From contig CAJUNM010000054.1 in assembly GCA_910587805.1 (NCBI GenBank), positions 1 to 8,645 on the forward strand: a stretch of 8,645 nt of DNA, in the 5' to 3' direction. The notes below the pieces were generated by a model. That model saw only the letters and a program-made list of their open reading frames with translations. It had not been told where the DNA came from and made no database searches. The position numbers and the translations under genes are program-made. Every line of letters begins with the position of its first letter. The stretch's first letter is position 1. Positions 1 to 6,182 of this stretch are shown one piece after another. Origin of the DNA: an uncultured Christensenellaceae bacterium (GTDB taxonomy: Bacteria > Bacillota > Clostridia > Christensenellales > Pumilibacteraceae).

Positions 1-749
1 CCCGCCGATTTTAACGCGCGCTCGACCGTGACCGACGACAGCTTATCGTTTCCCGAAACGTCTATACGCCAAATATAAGAATATGAAAGGTACGTACAGA
101 CAGATGCGGCTACTGCGCCCAAAACAAGCCCCGCACGCGCCAGCCAAAAAGCAGCTGCGCGCCCTAAGCCGTACGAATCGCCTGTCTCATAATTATAACA
201 TATTCCGTCCAATAATGCAATTGCTTTGCGCAACTCTTTTTTTCGTATTTTGAACCGCATTTTTCCGCCGACCGCGCGGAAATCGGTCAGTTTGATCCCC
301 GCCGCCGAAAGCTTTTGCGACACCGCGCCGGGGTCTCCCGTTGCGGTCAGTTCTATGCGCGGCGTCATTCCGAAATTTTCGTAATCGAACCCGAGCTTGC
401 TGTTTGACAGTTTGCGCCGCAATTTTTTGTACAGCTCCGCGCGCGCTTTGCGCTTTAACTCTCGGCTTTCCGCTTTGAGTTTTTCGATCCGCGCTTTTTC
501 TGCGGCAAGCCGAGCGAGCTGTTCCGCCTTCGCTTTTTTACGTTCGAGTTTTTGTCGATCAAGCTCGATTTTCCGTTCCGCCGCTATTTGACGCTCGAGT
601 TCCGCTTTACGTTTAGACTCGAGTTCGCGCTCGCGCGCGGTAGCATGCTCGCGCAATGTTTTTTCGCGTTTTCTGTCCGCAGCTTCCCTTTTCCTTTCCG
701 ATTCGCGCCTTGCTCTCTCGGCTTTTTTTTCGGTCATCGATTCTTTCAT
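1..749 (-). CDS. yqfD: Sporulation protein YqfD, 3'-truncated by the window edge
   Basis: The reading frame opens with ATG at 749-747 and stays open to base 1, giving 249 complete codons. From about residue 130 it matches the YqfD family (putative stage IV sporulation protein). It has a small N-terminal alpha/beta region (PRIELTATGDPGAVSQKL to FKIRKKELRKAI), one membrane span at about residues 197-226 ending in SYSYIWRIDV, and the first part of the following domain (VSGNDKLSSVTVERAL). Residues 1 to about 120 are an extra stretch made almost wholly of Lys, Arg, Glu and Ala, which looks like a long helix or coiled coil. In Bacillus YqfD the family domain starts close to the first residue. The start overlaps the yqfC stop as ATGA, and GGTGAG lies just upstream, so the two genes are probably translationally coupled. 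In Bacillus subtilis the pair is sigma-E controlled and mother-cell expressed; the molecular role is unknown. The C-terminal half is outside the window. Confidence 0.85.
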   Translation of the reverse strand, partial: MKESMTEKKAERARRESERKREAADRKREKTLREHATARERELESKRKAELERQIAAERKIELDRQKLERKKAKAEQLARLAAEKARIEKLKAESRELKRKARAELYKKLRRKLSNSKLGFDYENFGMTPRIELTATGDPGAVSQKLSAAGIKLTDFRAVGGKMRFKIRKKELRKAIALLDGICYNYETGDSYGLGRAAAFWLARAGLVLGAVAASVCTYLSYSYIWRIDVSGNDKLSSVTVERALKSA

Positions 750-1000
750 AGATCGCTCACCGCAATATTATCCACTTTGCCCGATATGCTCACGCATTTA
801 TCGGACATATCCATAACTGAAAGACCGCTGCCCGTAAGCGTGATCATGCCGCCGCTCGCGCGAAATATCATTTCGTCGGCGTCGAGCTTGAGCGGCTTGA
901 CGCATTCCAAATATACCGCGTCCCTGCCGAACAGCACGACCTGAAATTTAAGTTCGTGCAAACCGCCCAACGTTTTTGAACATTTGTTTACAAAGCTCAT
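746..1000 (-). CDS. yqfC: Sporulation protein YqfC (YabP/YqfC family)
   Basis: This small 84-residue protein fits the YabP/YqfC family, whose members are usually 85-100 residues. The core is a run of short beta strands: FQVVLFGRDAVYLEC, then LKLDADEMIFRASGGMITLTG, then LSVMDMSDKCVSISGKVDNIAV. No membrane span or catalytic motif is visible. Its position directly before yqfD, sharing an ATGA stop/start overlap, favours YqfC over its paralogue YabP. YqfC is a sporulation protein of the mother-cell programme with no known biochemical activity. The ATG at 1000-998 is the only good start, because an in-frame TAA lies three codons upstream. There is no Shine-Dalgarno sequence before it; the bases immediately upstream form the inverted repeat GTCATA-N4-TATGAC. 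The gene follows nfeD with a 67-base gap. In many Bacillota a flotillin gene lies at this point; here it is absent. Confidence 0.85.
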   Translation of the reverse strand: MSFVNKCSKTLGGLHELKFQVVLFGRDAVYLECVKPLKLDADEMIFRASGGMITLTGSGLSVMDMSDKCVSISGKVDNIAVSDL

Positions 1001-1005
1001 GTCAT

Positions 1006-1035
1006 ATTATTATGACCGCGTCGTACGAATTATGA
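1006..1035 (-). promoter_or_regulatory. Possible sigma-E-like promoter before yqfC
   Basis: On the minus strand, TCATAAT (1035-1029) is followed after 14 bases by CATAATAA (1014-1007). The sigma-E consensus is roughly KMATATT, a 14-15 base spacer, then CATACAMT. The first element matches well and the second about five of eight positions. It lies in the only gap of this gene run and precedes a sigma-E type gene pair. The weakness is that the predicted transcript start falls at or near the yqfC ATG, which would give a nearly leaderless message. An inverted repeat (1001-1016) overlaps the -10 element and could instead be an operator. Confidence 0.3.
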
Positions 1036-1067
1036 TTGTAACGAGGCTACAAAAAACGCGCCGTCTG

Positions 1068-1574
1068 TCACGTATCGTCGTTTTCTATACGCTCCACTAT
1101 TATCTTATCGGGATCGACGCGCACGATACGCACGCTTGCGCCCTGAGGTATAGGCTTTTCGCTGTATACCGCGAGATTCACGTCGTTTACAGTAACGTTG
1201 CCGGACAAATCGATCGGAGTGATCGCCACGCCCGCACTGCCGACGAGCGAGCCGTAGCGTTTGCTGCGTTCGCCTACGCGTTTCATTTTAGACACGCGCA
1301 ACCAATCTCGTTTTTTTGTGAACAGCGCCACGGAATGAAGTACGAACATCAAAACAGCGGTTACCCAAACAAAAACGAACGCCTCGCCCGGAGAGCCTAT
1401 TATCATGCGGATAACAAACGCCGCTACGGTCAACAGTATGCCGAGTGCGTACGATATACCGCGCATAGGCTGAAAAAATTCGACCGCAAACAAGATCAAA
1501 CCCGTTATCCAGAGCACGACCACGAGAATATTGCTGTTTTCGCAAAGCGCGACTATACTTTCGCCTATGCTCAA
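1068..1574 (-). CDS. NfeD-like membrane protein, short form
   Basis: This 168-residue protein has three predicted membrane spans (about residues 15-36, 40-58 and 62-86), then a basic linker (KKRDWLRVSKMKRVGERSKR). A small C-terminal beta domain at about 108-163 has the NfeD OB-fold pattern: GSLVGSAGVAITPIDLSG, NVTVNDVNLAVYSEKPIPQG, VRIVRVDPDKIIVERI. The length fits the short NfeD class without the N-terminal ClpP-like protease domain. Proteins of this class normally partner a flotillin (SPFH protein) and are thought to help organise membrane microdomains, but no flotillin gene follows here. The start is TTG at 1574-1572, chosen because a perfect AGGAGG lies six bases upstream at 1586-1581. 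That site sits inside the last codons of the glycosylase gene, one base separates the two genes, and translational coupling is likely. No clear terminator follows. Confidence 0.8.
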   Translation of the reverse strand: MSIGESIVALCENSNILVVVLWITGLILFAVEFFQPMRGISYALGILLTVAAFVIRMIIGSPGEAFVFVWVTAVLMFVLHSVALFTKKRDWLRVSKMKRVGERSKRYGSLVGSAGVAITPIDLSGNVTVNDVNLAVYSEKPIPQGASVRIVRVDPDKIIVERIENDDT

Positions 1575-1575
1575 A

Positions 1576-2376
1576 TCAAGCCTCCTTCAATATCGCGCTG
1601 TAATAATATAAAAATTGCTGAGCGTATCCGGCATACTCGCCGTACGCGCTCATCAAGCGTTCGCGCACTTGCGTTTCGGTTTCGGACCCGCGCCGCTGGG
1701 TTTTGAGCATCCACGTATCCACGGGAAAAACCTCGTTGCGCCCGAGCGCAAAGAGCGCAACGCAGTCCGCGATTTTCTGCCCGACCCCCGGTAGCTCGAT
1801 AAGAAGCTTTTGCGCGGTCTTGGTATCTGCCGCGGGCAATCTTTTGAGTATATCGGTATCGCGGCATATGATCGAACTTTTGAGTATGTACGGAGAACGG
1901 TAGCCGCAGCCTATCGCGTTCAGCTCGCGCTCCGAAAGCGCCGCGAGCTTATCGGGCGTGGGAAAAACATCGCCGAACAAAGCGCACATACGGTTTATTA
2001 TCGTCTTTATACGCGGAATGTTGTTGTTTGCGGAAATGATAAAAGACACTATGGTCTCGAACAACGGCTGATGCAATATGCGCAAGCTGCCGCACTTTTC
2101 AAGCGCTTTGTTCAGTTCGGGATAACGCGAAAGAGTGCGTTTTATGCGAACGATATCGCGATCGAGGCTGAAAAAATCCACGAAATAATCTACTGCTTCC
2201 GTTTCTATTACCGTAACGTCGTCAAGCTCGTACACGTCGCATACATGCGCGCCCGATTTGACTTTATAGCCGTTCTGCGTTTTTTCGTAACGAAAAAACT
2301 GTCCGCACTCGATCGTTGCCGCAACGTCGAGATCGGATTTATCAACGATTATTTTATCGATCTCTGCCTTATACAT
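1576..2376 (-). CDS. ogg: 8-oxoguanine DNA glycosylase/AP lyase, OGG type
   Basis: This 266-residue protein removes oxidised guanine (8-oxoG) from DNA in base excision repair and can cut the abasic site. The N-terminal OGG domain carries CGQFFRYEK (residues 24-32), matching the family's CGQ-F-RW motif. The HhH-GPD domain follows with FIISANNNIPRI (112-123), equivalent to the NNN-I-x-R strand contact of human OGG1, including the Arg. The helix-hairpin-helix is LPGVGQKIADC (195-205), and catalytic Lys201 in GVGQK and Asp220 in FPVDTWM are both present. The C-terminal QFLYYYS helix fits too. The full catalytic set argues for OGG rather than AlkA or Nth; there is no iron-sulfur cysteine cluster. 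The ATG at 2376 has AGAGG six bases upstream. The gene starts 30 bases after the rpmA terminator without a clear promoter, so it may depend on read-through or on a promoter I cannot recognise. Its stop is one base from the nfeD-like start. Confidence 0.9.
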   Translation of the reverse strand: MYKAEIDKIIVDKSDLDVAATIECGQFFRYEKTQNGYKVKSGAHVCDVYELDDVTVIETEAVDYFVDFFSLDRDIVRIKRTLSRYPELNKALEKCGSLRILHQPLFETIVSFIISANNNIPRIKTIINRMCALFGDVFPTPDKLAALSERELNAIGCGYRSPYILKSSIICRDTDILKRLPAADTKTAQKLLIELPGVGQKIADCVALFALGRNEVFPVDTWMLKTQRRGSETETQVRERLMSAYGEYAGYAQQFLYYYSAILKEA

Positions 2377-2405
2377 ATCTTGCCTCTTTCGCGATTACGC
2401 GCTAA

Positions 2406-2432
2406 CGAAAAAAAGGGCAAAGCCCTTTTTCG
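2406..2432 (-). terminator. Rho-independent terminator after rpmA
   Basis: A perfect 9-bp stem (AAAAAGGGC / GCCCTTTTT, 2410-2418 with 2422-2430) with a 3-base loop is followed on the minus strand by a run of seven T (2414-2408). It begins about 12 bases after the rpmA stop codon and closes the rplU-prp-rpmA operon. The A/T runs on both sides mean it could work in either direction, but no plus-strand gene needs it. Confidence 0.9.
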
Positions 2433-2444
2433 GTTTTTAGGTAT

Positions 2445-2720
2445 TTAAGCAACGGGGTAAACGCTTACCTGTTTGCGGTCGCCCTTGCTTTCAAACTTGA
2501 CTTTGCCGTCGACGAGCGCGAAAAGCGTATCGTCACCGCCGAGACCGACGTTCTCGCCGGGATGGAATTTCGTGCCGCGCTGACGAACGAGAATATTGCC
2601 CGCCAACACGAACTGTCCGTCCGAACGCTTTACGCCCAAACGCTGAGCGTTGGAGTCTCTGCCGTTTTTGGTTGAACCGCCGCCCTTTTTGTGAGCGAAC
2701 AACTGAATATCTATAAACAT
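2445..2720 (-). CDS. rpmA: 50S ribosomal protein L27 precursor
   Basis: This 91-residue protein is L27 of the large ribosomal subunit; its N-terminal tail reaches the peptidyl transferase centre. The family signature is clear: AHKKGGGSTKNGRDSNAQRLG, FVLAGNILVRQRGTKFHPG, GGDDTLFALVDGKVKFE. It starts with the Bacillota-type leader MFIDIQLF, which the protease Prp removes after Phe8 to expose the Ala-His-Lys-Lys tail. I chose ATG 2720 over an upstream in-frame start at 2768 because GGAGG sits six bases before it and the protein then matches the family length. The stop of prp ends one base earlier, so translation is probably coupled. A terminator follows, and the usual downstream obgE is not there. 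Confidence 0.97.
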   Translation of the reverse strand: MFIDIQLFAHKKGGGSTKNGRDSNAQRLGVKRSDGQFVLAGNILVRQRGTKFHPGENVGLGGDDTLFALVDGKVKFESKGDRKQVSVYPVA

Positions 2721-2721
2721 T

Positions 2722-3030
2722 TCAAACCTCCAATTTAATATTTTGCGGATACCCGCTCTGTAAGTCACGCAAACCTACGGTCATTGCCCGAAGGATCACG
2801 TCCGCGTCGTGCCGCGTATCTTTTGAACATTCGATGGAAAACTCGAACCTGCCGTCGTCGCGAATGTACTCGGTTTTAACTCCTATATCCTTTAACGCGA
2901 GGTACGCCGTTTGCACGAGCGTCGAGACTGCCGCGCACACAATGTCGTTGCCGTCATCGTATCCGCTGTGCCCGTCTGCGCGCACGCGCGTTATCGCCCC
3001 GTTTTCGTAAAGGAAGGATACCCGCGTCAT
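2722..3030 (-). CDS. prp: Ribosomal-processing cysteine protease Prp (YsxB family)
   Basis: This 102-residue cysteine protease cuts the N-terminal leader from ribosomal protein L27 in Bacillota; cleavage is essential in Staphylococcus aureus. The active-site block GHSGYDDGNDIVCAAVS is intact, with His21 and Cys32 as the expected catalytic pair (His22 and Cys34 in S. aureus). The rest fits the short family fold, including the late segment VILRAMTVGLRDLQSGYP. The gene lies in its standard place between rplU and rpmA. Its ATG overlaps the rplU stop as ATGA (3030-3027), and its last codons contain the rpmA ribosome binding site. The target leader is present in the neighbouring L27, so enzyme and substrate agree. 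Confidence 0.95.
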   Translation of the reverse strand: MTRVSFLYENGAITRVRADGHSGYDDGNDIVCAAVSTLVQTAYLALKDIGVKTEYIRDDGRFEFSIECSKDTRHDADVILRAMTVGLRDLQSGYPQNIKLEV

Positions 3031-3326
3031 GCGATGCTTTCGATCTTTATACGCGTATACAATTGACGATGTCCCTGCTTTTTGCGCACGTTCTTTTTCG
3101 CCTTGTACTTGTATACGATTACCTTAGCGCCCTTAAGCTGCTTGACGACCTTTGCGGTGACCTTCGCGGAAACCTCGTTGCCGACGGCGATCTTTTCGCC
3201 CTCGCCCGTCATAAGAGCCTTGAGTTCGACAGTAGCGCCCTCTTCGACCTCGAGACGTTCCACATCGAGAACGTCGCCGACGTTTACGCGGTACTGCTTG
3301 CCGCCCGTTTCGATAATAGCAAACAT
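3027..3326 (-). CDS. rplU: 50S ribosomal protein L21
   Basis: This 99-residue protein binds 23S rRNA in the large subunit. The family pattern is complete: MFAIIETGGKQYRVNVGDVLDVERL at the start, then a beta-rich middle (KIAVGNEVSAKVTAKVV), and the C-terminal VIVYKYKAKKNVRKKQGHRQLYTRIKIESI block. Length is close to the usual 102-104. The ATG at 3326 has GGAGG ten bases upstream, a slightly long spacing. It is the first gene of the rplU-prp-rpmA operon, behind a strong promoter and a structured leader that may let ribosomal protein feed back on its own synthesis. Confidence 0.97.
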   Translation of the reverse strand: MFAIIETGGKQYRVNVGDVLDVERLEVEEGATVELKALMTGEGEKIAVGNEVSAKVTAKVVKQLKGAKVIVYKYKAKKNVRKKQGHRQLYTRIKIESIA

Positions 3327-3399
3327 ATAAGCATAACCTCCGTTAAGTATTCGCCGTAGGGGTTGACATACGTCATTAAAACCCTTTCCGTGCGGTTCA
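3327..3399 (-). ncRNA. Candidate L21 leader (5' UTR of rplU)
   Basis: Between the predicted transcript start (about 3399) and rplU, the RNA can form a hairpin with a UGAC/GUCA stem and GUAU loop (3375-3372 with 3367-3364). The stem is extended by GGGU/ACCC (3384-3381 with 3363-3360) across a five-base bulge. It is preceded by the small CCGCACGG element (3395-3388) and followed by CCCCUACGG and the GGAGG ribosome site. Position, size and the conserved-looking CCCCUACGG after the hairpin resemble the L21 leader known upstream of rplU in Bacillota. The stem is visible in the sequence; the family assignment is from memory. Confidence 0.5.
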
Positions 3400-3405
3400 A
3401 TAAAA

Positions 3406-3435
3406 ATTATAACATACGCGCCGCGTCGCTGTCAA
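3406..3435 (-). promoter_or_regulatory. Sigma-A type promoter of rplU-prp-rpmA
   Basis: A perfect -35 TTGACA (3435-3430), an 18-base spacer and a perfect -10 TATAAT (3411-3406) lie on the minus strand, with TG at the extended -10 position (TGTTATAAT). This is the strongest promoter in the window, as expected for a ribosomal protein operon. The predicted start is near 3399. It insulates the operon from the kinase gene that ends at 3492, after which no convincing terminator is seen. Confidence 0.88.
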
Positions 3436-3491
3436 GCGCGAAACGCCTTGATTTTGCAAATAGTTACAAAATTTTATAATATAATCCGCAA

Positions 3492-4370
3492 CTACAACCG
3501 AACGCGAACGCACAGACTGCCGCCTATATATTCGGCGTCTATGCGTCCTCCGATTTTTTCGGTAAGCGTTTTGGCGATCGACAAGCCGAGCCCCGTAGAG
3601 CCGCGCGACTCGTCTACAGTGTAAAACCTATCGAACAGCCTGCCCGCTTGCACGGCGGATAATTTTTCCGCGCGGTTTGAAAACGAGACAGCGCCGTCCG
3701 AACAAAGTTCTATGCGAAGATCGCCGTCGCTGTATTTTACGGCGTTGCTCAATAAATTGAAAAACACGCGCACAAGCGCGGAGCGATCTACGGCGCGCAC
3801 TACTTTATCGGCGCATATTGCTATATCGGGCGTTATTCCGCGCTCGGAAAGCGCGCCGCACCAATCCGCCACGCATTCTTCCAAGACGTCGTTGACGCAC
3901 ACCGTTTCGATATTTTGCGGCGCGGTTGCTGACGCAGAGTACGCAAACAGTTCGTCGGCGAGCGATTTCAGTTTTTCGGTACGGTTAGCTATGACGGAAA
4001 TATACCTCGCCACGTCGGCGCTCTTTTCGCGCGTTTCGAGCAGATCCAAATATCCGCAGATCGCAGTGAGCGGCGTGCGCAGATCGTGCGCGATGTTCGT
4101 TACCGCGGTTTTAAGCTCGTTGTCGCCGCGTTCGTACTTACCGCGCAGTTCGTTGAGTTTGAAAAGTTCGGCATTGACTCGCGATGCGAGCGCGCATACC
4201 GCTTTGTCTCGCGACGTAACGTCGATCAACGTGTTTGTGTCCGCCGCGAGCTTTTGACCGAAACCGCGCGCGATCTCGCCCATGCTTTTGCGCATCACGC
4301 AAATCTTTACTATAAGCACGGCAACGACTGCGGTCAATACCGCGACCGCGACGGACAAACAAACTATCAT
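3492..4370 (-). CDS. Sensor histidine kinase with minimal sensor region
   Basis: This 292-residue membrane kinase has a single N-terminal span (about residues 3-24) and no real extracellular domain. A linker helix at about 25-90 is followed by the HisKA domain with the H-box NIAHDLRTPLTAICGYLDLL (phosphoacceptor His95). The ATPase domain has the N-box FFNLLSNAVKYS (Asn205, Asn209), the F-box RLFDRFYTVD and the G-box GSTGLGLSIAKTL. The usual D-box Asp-x-Gly is weak (SFSNRAEKL, with Asn232). Kinases of this shape are often intramembrane-sensing and work with a transporter, here the adjacent ABC permease, which may be the true sensor. The ATG at 4370 has AGGAG eight bases upstream and lies 11 bases after the permease stop. 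Its partner is almost certainly the response regulator at 6241-6897. Confidence 0.9.
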   Translation of the reverse strand: MIVCLSVAVAVLTAVVAVLIVKICVMRKSMGEIARGFGQKLAADTNTLIDVTSRDKAVCALASRVNAELFKLNELRGKYERGDNELKTAVTNIAHDLRTPLTAICGYLDLLETREKSADVARYISVIANRTEKLKSLADELFAYSASATAPQNIETVCVNDVLEECVADWCGALSERGITPDIAICADKVVRAVDRSALVRVFFNLLSNAVKYSDGDLRIELCSDGAVSFSNRAEKLSAVQAGRLFDRFYTVDESRGSTGLGLSIAKTLTEKIGGRIDAEYIGGSLCVRVRL

Positions 4371-4381
4371 TGTATCATCTC

Positions 4382-5212
4382 CTACTTTATGTGTTTATGC
4401 GAAAATGCGAGCGCGCCCGAAACCGTAAAAACGACCGTTATCACCGCGGAATACGCAACCATATTTATCGGACGTGCGAGATTTGGCACCGCCAAAAACT
4501 GTCCCATAGACAAAAAGTCGGTTATAAACTCCAAAAATCCGCGGTATGCTCCCGTAGGGTACGATTTGTTCGGGATACAAATCTGTTGCATTTCTCCGTT
4601 TACAAGTTCCCAAGACATATATTCGGGCGGCTCAGACAAAACAGCAAAACACCACATTGCGGCTATCACCGTAACCACAACCGTCAATAACATCACAACG
4701 GCGGACACCGCACGATTAGATATAAGCATACCGATAAACGTATATATTGCGCAAAGCGCAGTTAATGCCAATACGCCTATCCCTATGCAAGCGAGCACGT
4801 TCACGCCCGTGACGAAATTACCCATAACCGGCATACCCAAAAGCCCGACGACTATCCAAACCGCAGCCATGATCATGCACGCCGCAAGCACAACGATAAA
4901 ATACGACAGATACACGGAGTATCTCTGCTTGCCGACTATCAGTTTGTTTCGTACAGTGCCGTCTGAATATTCGGAGCCTATAAACAAACTCGCAAAAACC
5001 GCGGTCAGAATACTCACTACATAGTGATAAGTGAAATAATGCATTTCAAGCGGCACCCCACCGTTTACGGGATCGGTCTTTATCCCGACGCAGTGCGTTA
5101 TGCACGCGCATACGGTATTTATAACGGCAAGCGCCGACGATATGCCGAAACATATCCAAAACGTTTTATTGCGAAACAGTCTGTAAAAGGAAGCGTTCAA
5201 TAGTTTAAGCAT
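4382..5212 (-). CDS. ABC-2 type transporter permease
   Basis: This 276-residue membrane protein has about six predicted spans (roughly residues 17-38, 63-80, 103-125, 137-161, 168-192 and 251-271) and a larger loop between spans five and six (about 193-250). The segment IGSEYSDGTVRNKLIVGKQR (78-97) is typical of ABC-2 permeases in drug-export and lantibiotic-immunity type transporters. It would pair with the ATPase encoded just upstream to export a peptide, drug or lipid; the substrate cannot be read from the sequence. Its ATG (5212) overlaps the end of the ATPase gene by 8 bases, with GGAGG eight bases upstream, so coupled translation in a set ratio is likely. Confidence 0.9.
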   Translation of the reverse strand: MLKLLNASFYRLFRNKTFWICFGISSALAVINTVCACITHCVGIKTDPVNGGVPLEMHYFTYHYVVSILTAVFASLFIGSEYSDGTVRNKLIVGKQRYSVYLSYFIVVLAACMIMAAVWIVVGLLGMPVMGNFVTGVNVLACIGIGVLALTALCAIYTFIGMLISNRAVSAVVMLLTVVVTVIAAMWCFAVLSEPPEYMSWELVNGEMQQICIPNKSYPTGAYRGFLEFITDFLSMGQFLAVPNLARPINMVAYSAVITVVFTVSGALAFSHKHIK

Positions 5213-6119
5213 TTTCTCCGCCTCCCAAAAGATTTACGTAGTAGCTCTCCAAGCTTTCTTCGCGTTCCGTCATTTTCAAAATTTTGCAGTTCTGTTCGGC
5301 AAGCGCGGAAACAAGCGACGAAAACTCCGGTTCGGCATATATGTTCGCGTTATTATCGCCGGTTACGGCGTAATCCATATTCATGCTTTCGAGCACGCGC
5401 ACGAGCGCCTTCACGTCCGTTACCGTCACTTGCACGCATTTGCCGCAGTCTTTGGCAAGCTCTTCCGCACTTATTTCTTTGATGATGCGTCCGCCGTTTA
5501 CAAACCCGTAATGCGTGGCGAGCTTGGACAGTTCGTCGAGGATATGGCTGGATACAAGCACGGTCACGCCGCGTTCGCGGTTGAGCTTGAGAATAAGCTC
5601 TCGCACTTCGATTATGCCTTGAGGATCAAGCCCGTTTATAGGCTCGTCGAGCACGAGAAAATCGGGACTGCCGACGAGCGCGACCGCTATGCCCAATCTT
5701 TGACGCATACCCAACGAAAAGTTTTTGGCGGTCTTCTTGCCCGTATCGGCAAGATTGACGAGTTCCAAAATTTCATTCAGTCCGTCGTACGACGGCAGAC
5801 CCAATATCTTCGCTTGATACATCAAATTCTGATACGCCGTCATGTCGCCGTATACGGACGGTGTTTCCACTACCGCGCCCATTCTTCGGCGCGAGAACAT
5901 TATCGACTTTGACTTGTTCTTTTCGCCGTATATGCAATACTCGCCCGAATCGGGCGTTTGCAATCCGCAGATTATGCGGATCAAAGTTGTTTTTCCCGCA
6001 CCGTTTCGCCCGACAAGCCCATATATAGAGCCGCGCGGAACGCGCATCGTCAAGCCGCTCAACGCTTTGAAACTGCCGTAGCTTTTACAAAGCGCGTCGG
6101 TCGTAAGTACATTTTTCAT
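5205..6119 (-). CDS. ABC transporter ATP-binding protein (antimicrobial/drug export type)
   Basis: This 304-residue ATPase powers the adjacent ABC-2 permease. Motifs in order: Walker A GRNGAGKT (37-44), Q-loop region around GAVVETPSVYG (81-91), signature FSLGMRQR (134-141), Walker B FLVLDEP with Glu159, D-loop GLDPQG (163-168), and switch His192 in VSSHILDEL. About 90 residues follow the core, as is common in bacitracin or lantibiotic-type exporters. I start it at ATG 6119 because AAGGAGA lies nine bases upstream and the protein then opens with the family pattern MKNVLTTDALCKSYG. An upstream in-frame start at 6176 adds only an Arg/Asn-rich stretch that overlaps the control region. The message leader can fold around this ribosome site. 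The stop overlaps the permease start by 8 bases. Confidence 0.92.
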   Translation of the reverse strand: MKNVLTTDALCKSYGSFKALSGLTMRVPRGSIYGLVGRNGAGKTTLIRIICGLQTPDSGEYCIYGEKNKSKSIMFSRRRMGAVVETPSVYGDMTAYQNLMYQAKILGLPSYDGLNEILELVNLADTGKKTAKNFSLGMRQRLGIAVALVGSPDFLVLDEPINGLDPQGIIEVRELILKLNRERGVTVLVSSHILDELSKLATHYGFVNGGRIIKEISAEELAKDCGKCVQVTVTDVKALVRVLESMNMDYAVTGDNNANIYAEPEFSSLVSALAEQNCKILKMTEREESLESYYVNLLGGGENA

Positions 6120-6121
6120 AA

Positions 6122-6182
6122 ATAAGCATCTCCTTCGATTGCGGTATCGGCGCCGATTATTATTTCCGCAAGTCATGCTTAT
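6122..6182 (-). promoter_or_regulatory. Nested inverted repeats in the leader of the ABC operon
   Basis: Three pairs of complementary arms are nested: ATAAGCAT with ATGCTTAT (6182-6175 and 6129-6122), TTGCGG with CCGCAA (6171-6166 and 6144-6139), and the perfect 12-bp palindrome ATCGGCGCCGAT (6157-6146). The AAGGAG ribosome site (about 6135-6130) falls in an internal loop between the outer and middle stems, and the outer stem covers the spacer before the ATPase start. In the RNA this could form one long hairpin; as DNA, the central palindrome could be an operator. The symmetry is directly visible; the function is inference. Confidence 0.6.

Noticed and set aside
1040..1067. T-run after nfeD (GGCGCGTTTTTT) as a terminator
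   Set aside because: No stable stem precedes the T-run, so it does not qualify as a rho-independent terminator.
984..1706. Plus-strand open frame of 240 codons
   Set aside because: It lies antisense to the NfeD-like and glycosylase genes, is rich in Arg, His and Tyr, and has no family pattern; it is a shadow of high-GC codon use.
2721..2768. L27 starting 16 residues earlier
   Set aside because: The extra residues overlap prp, do not fit the L27 family, and would bury the Prp-processed leader; GGAGG points to ATG 2720.
3436..3491. Terminator after the kinase gene
   Set aside because: ATTTTG/CAAAAT and AAGGCG/CGCGCTT pairings are short or bulged and no T-run follows; not convincing.
4086..5024. 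Plus-strand open frame of 312 codons
   Set aside because: It runs antisense to the kinase and permease genes, both of which have clear motifs; its translation shows no recognisable domain.
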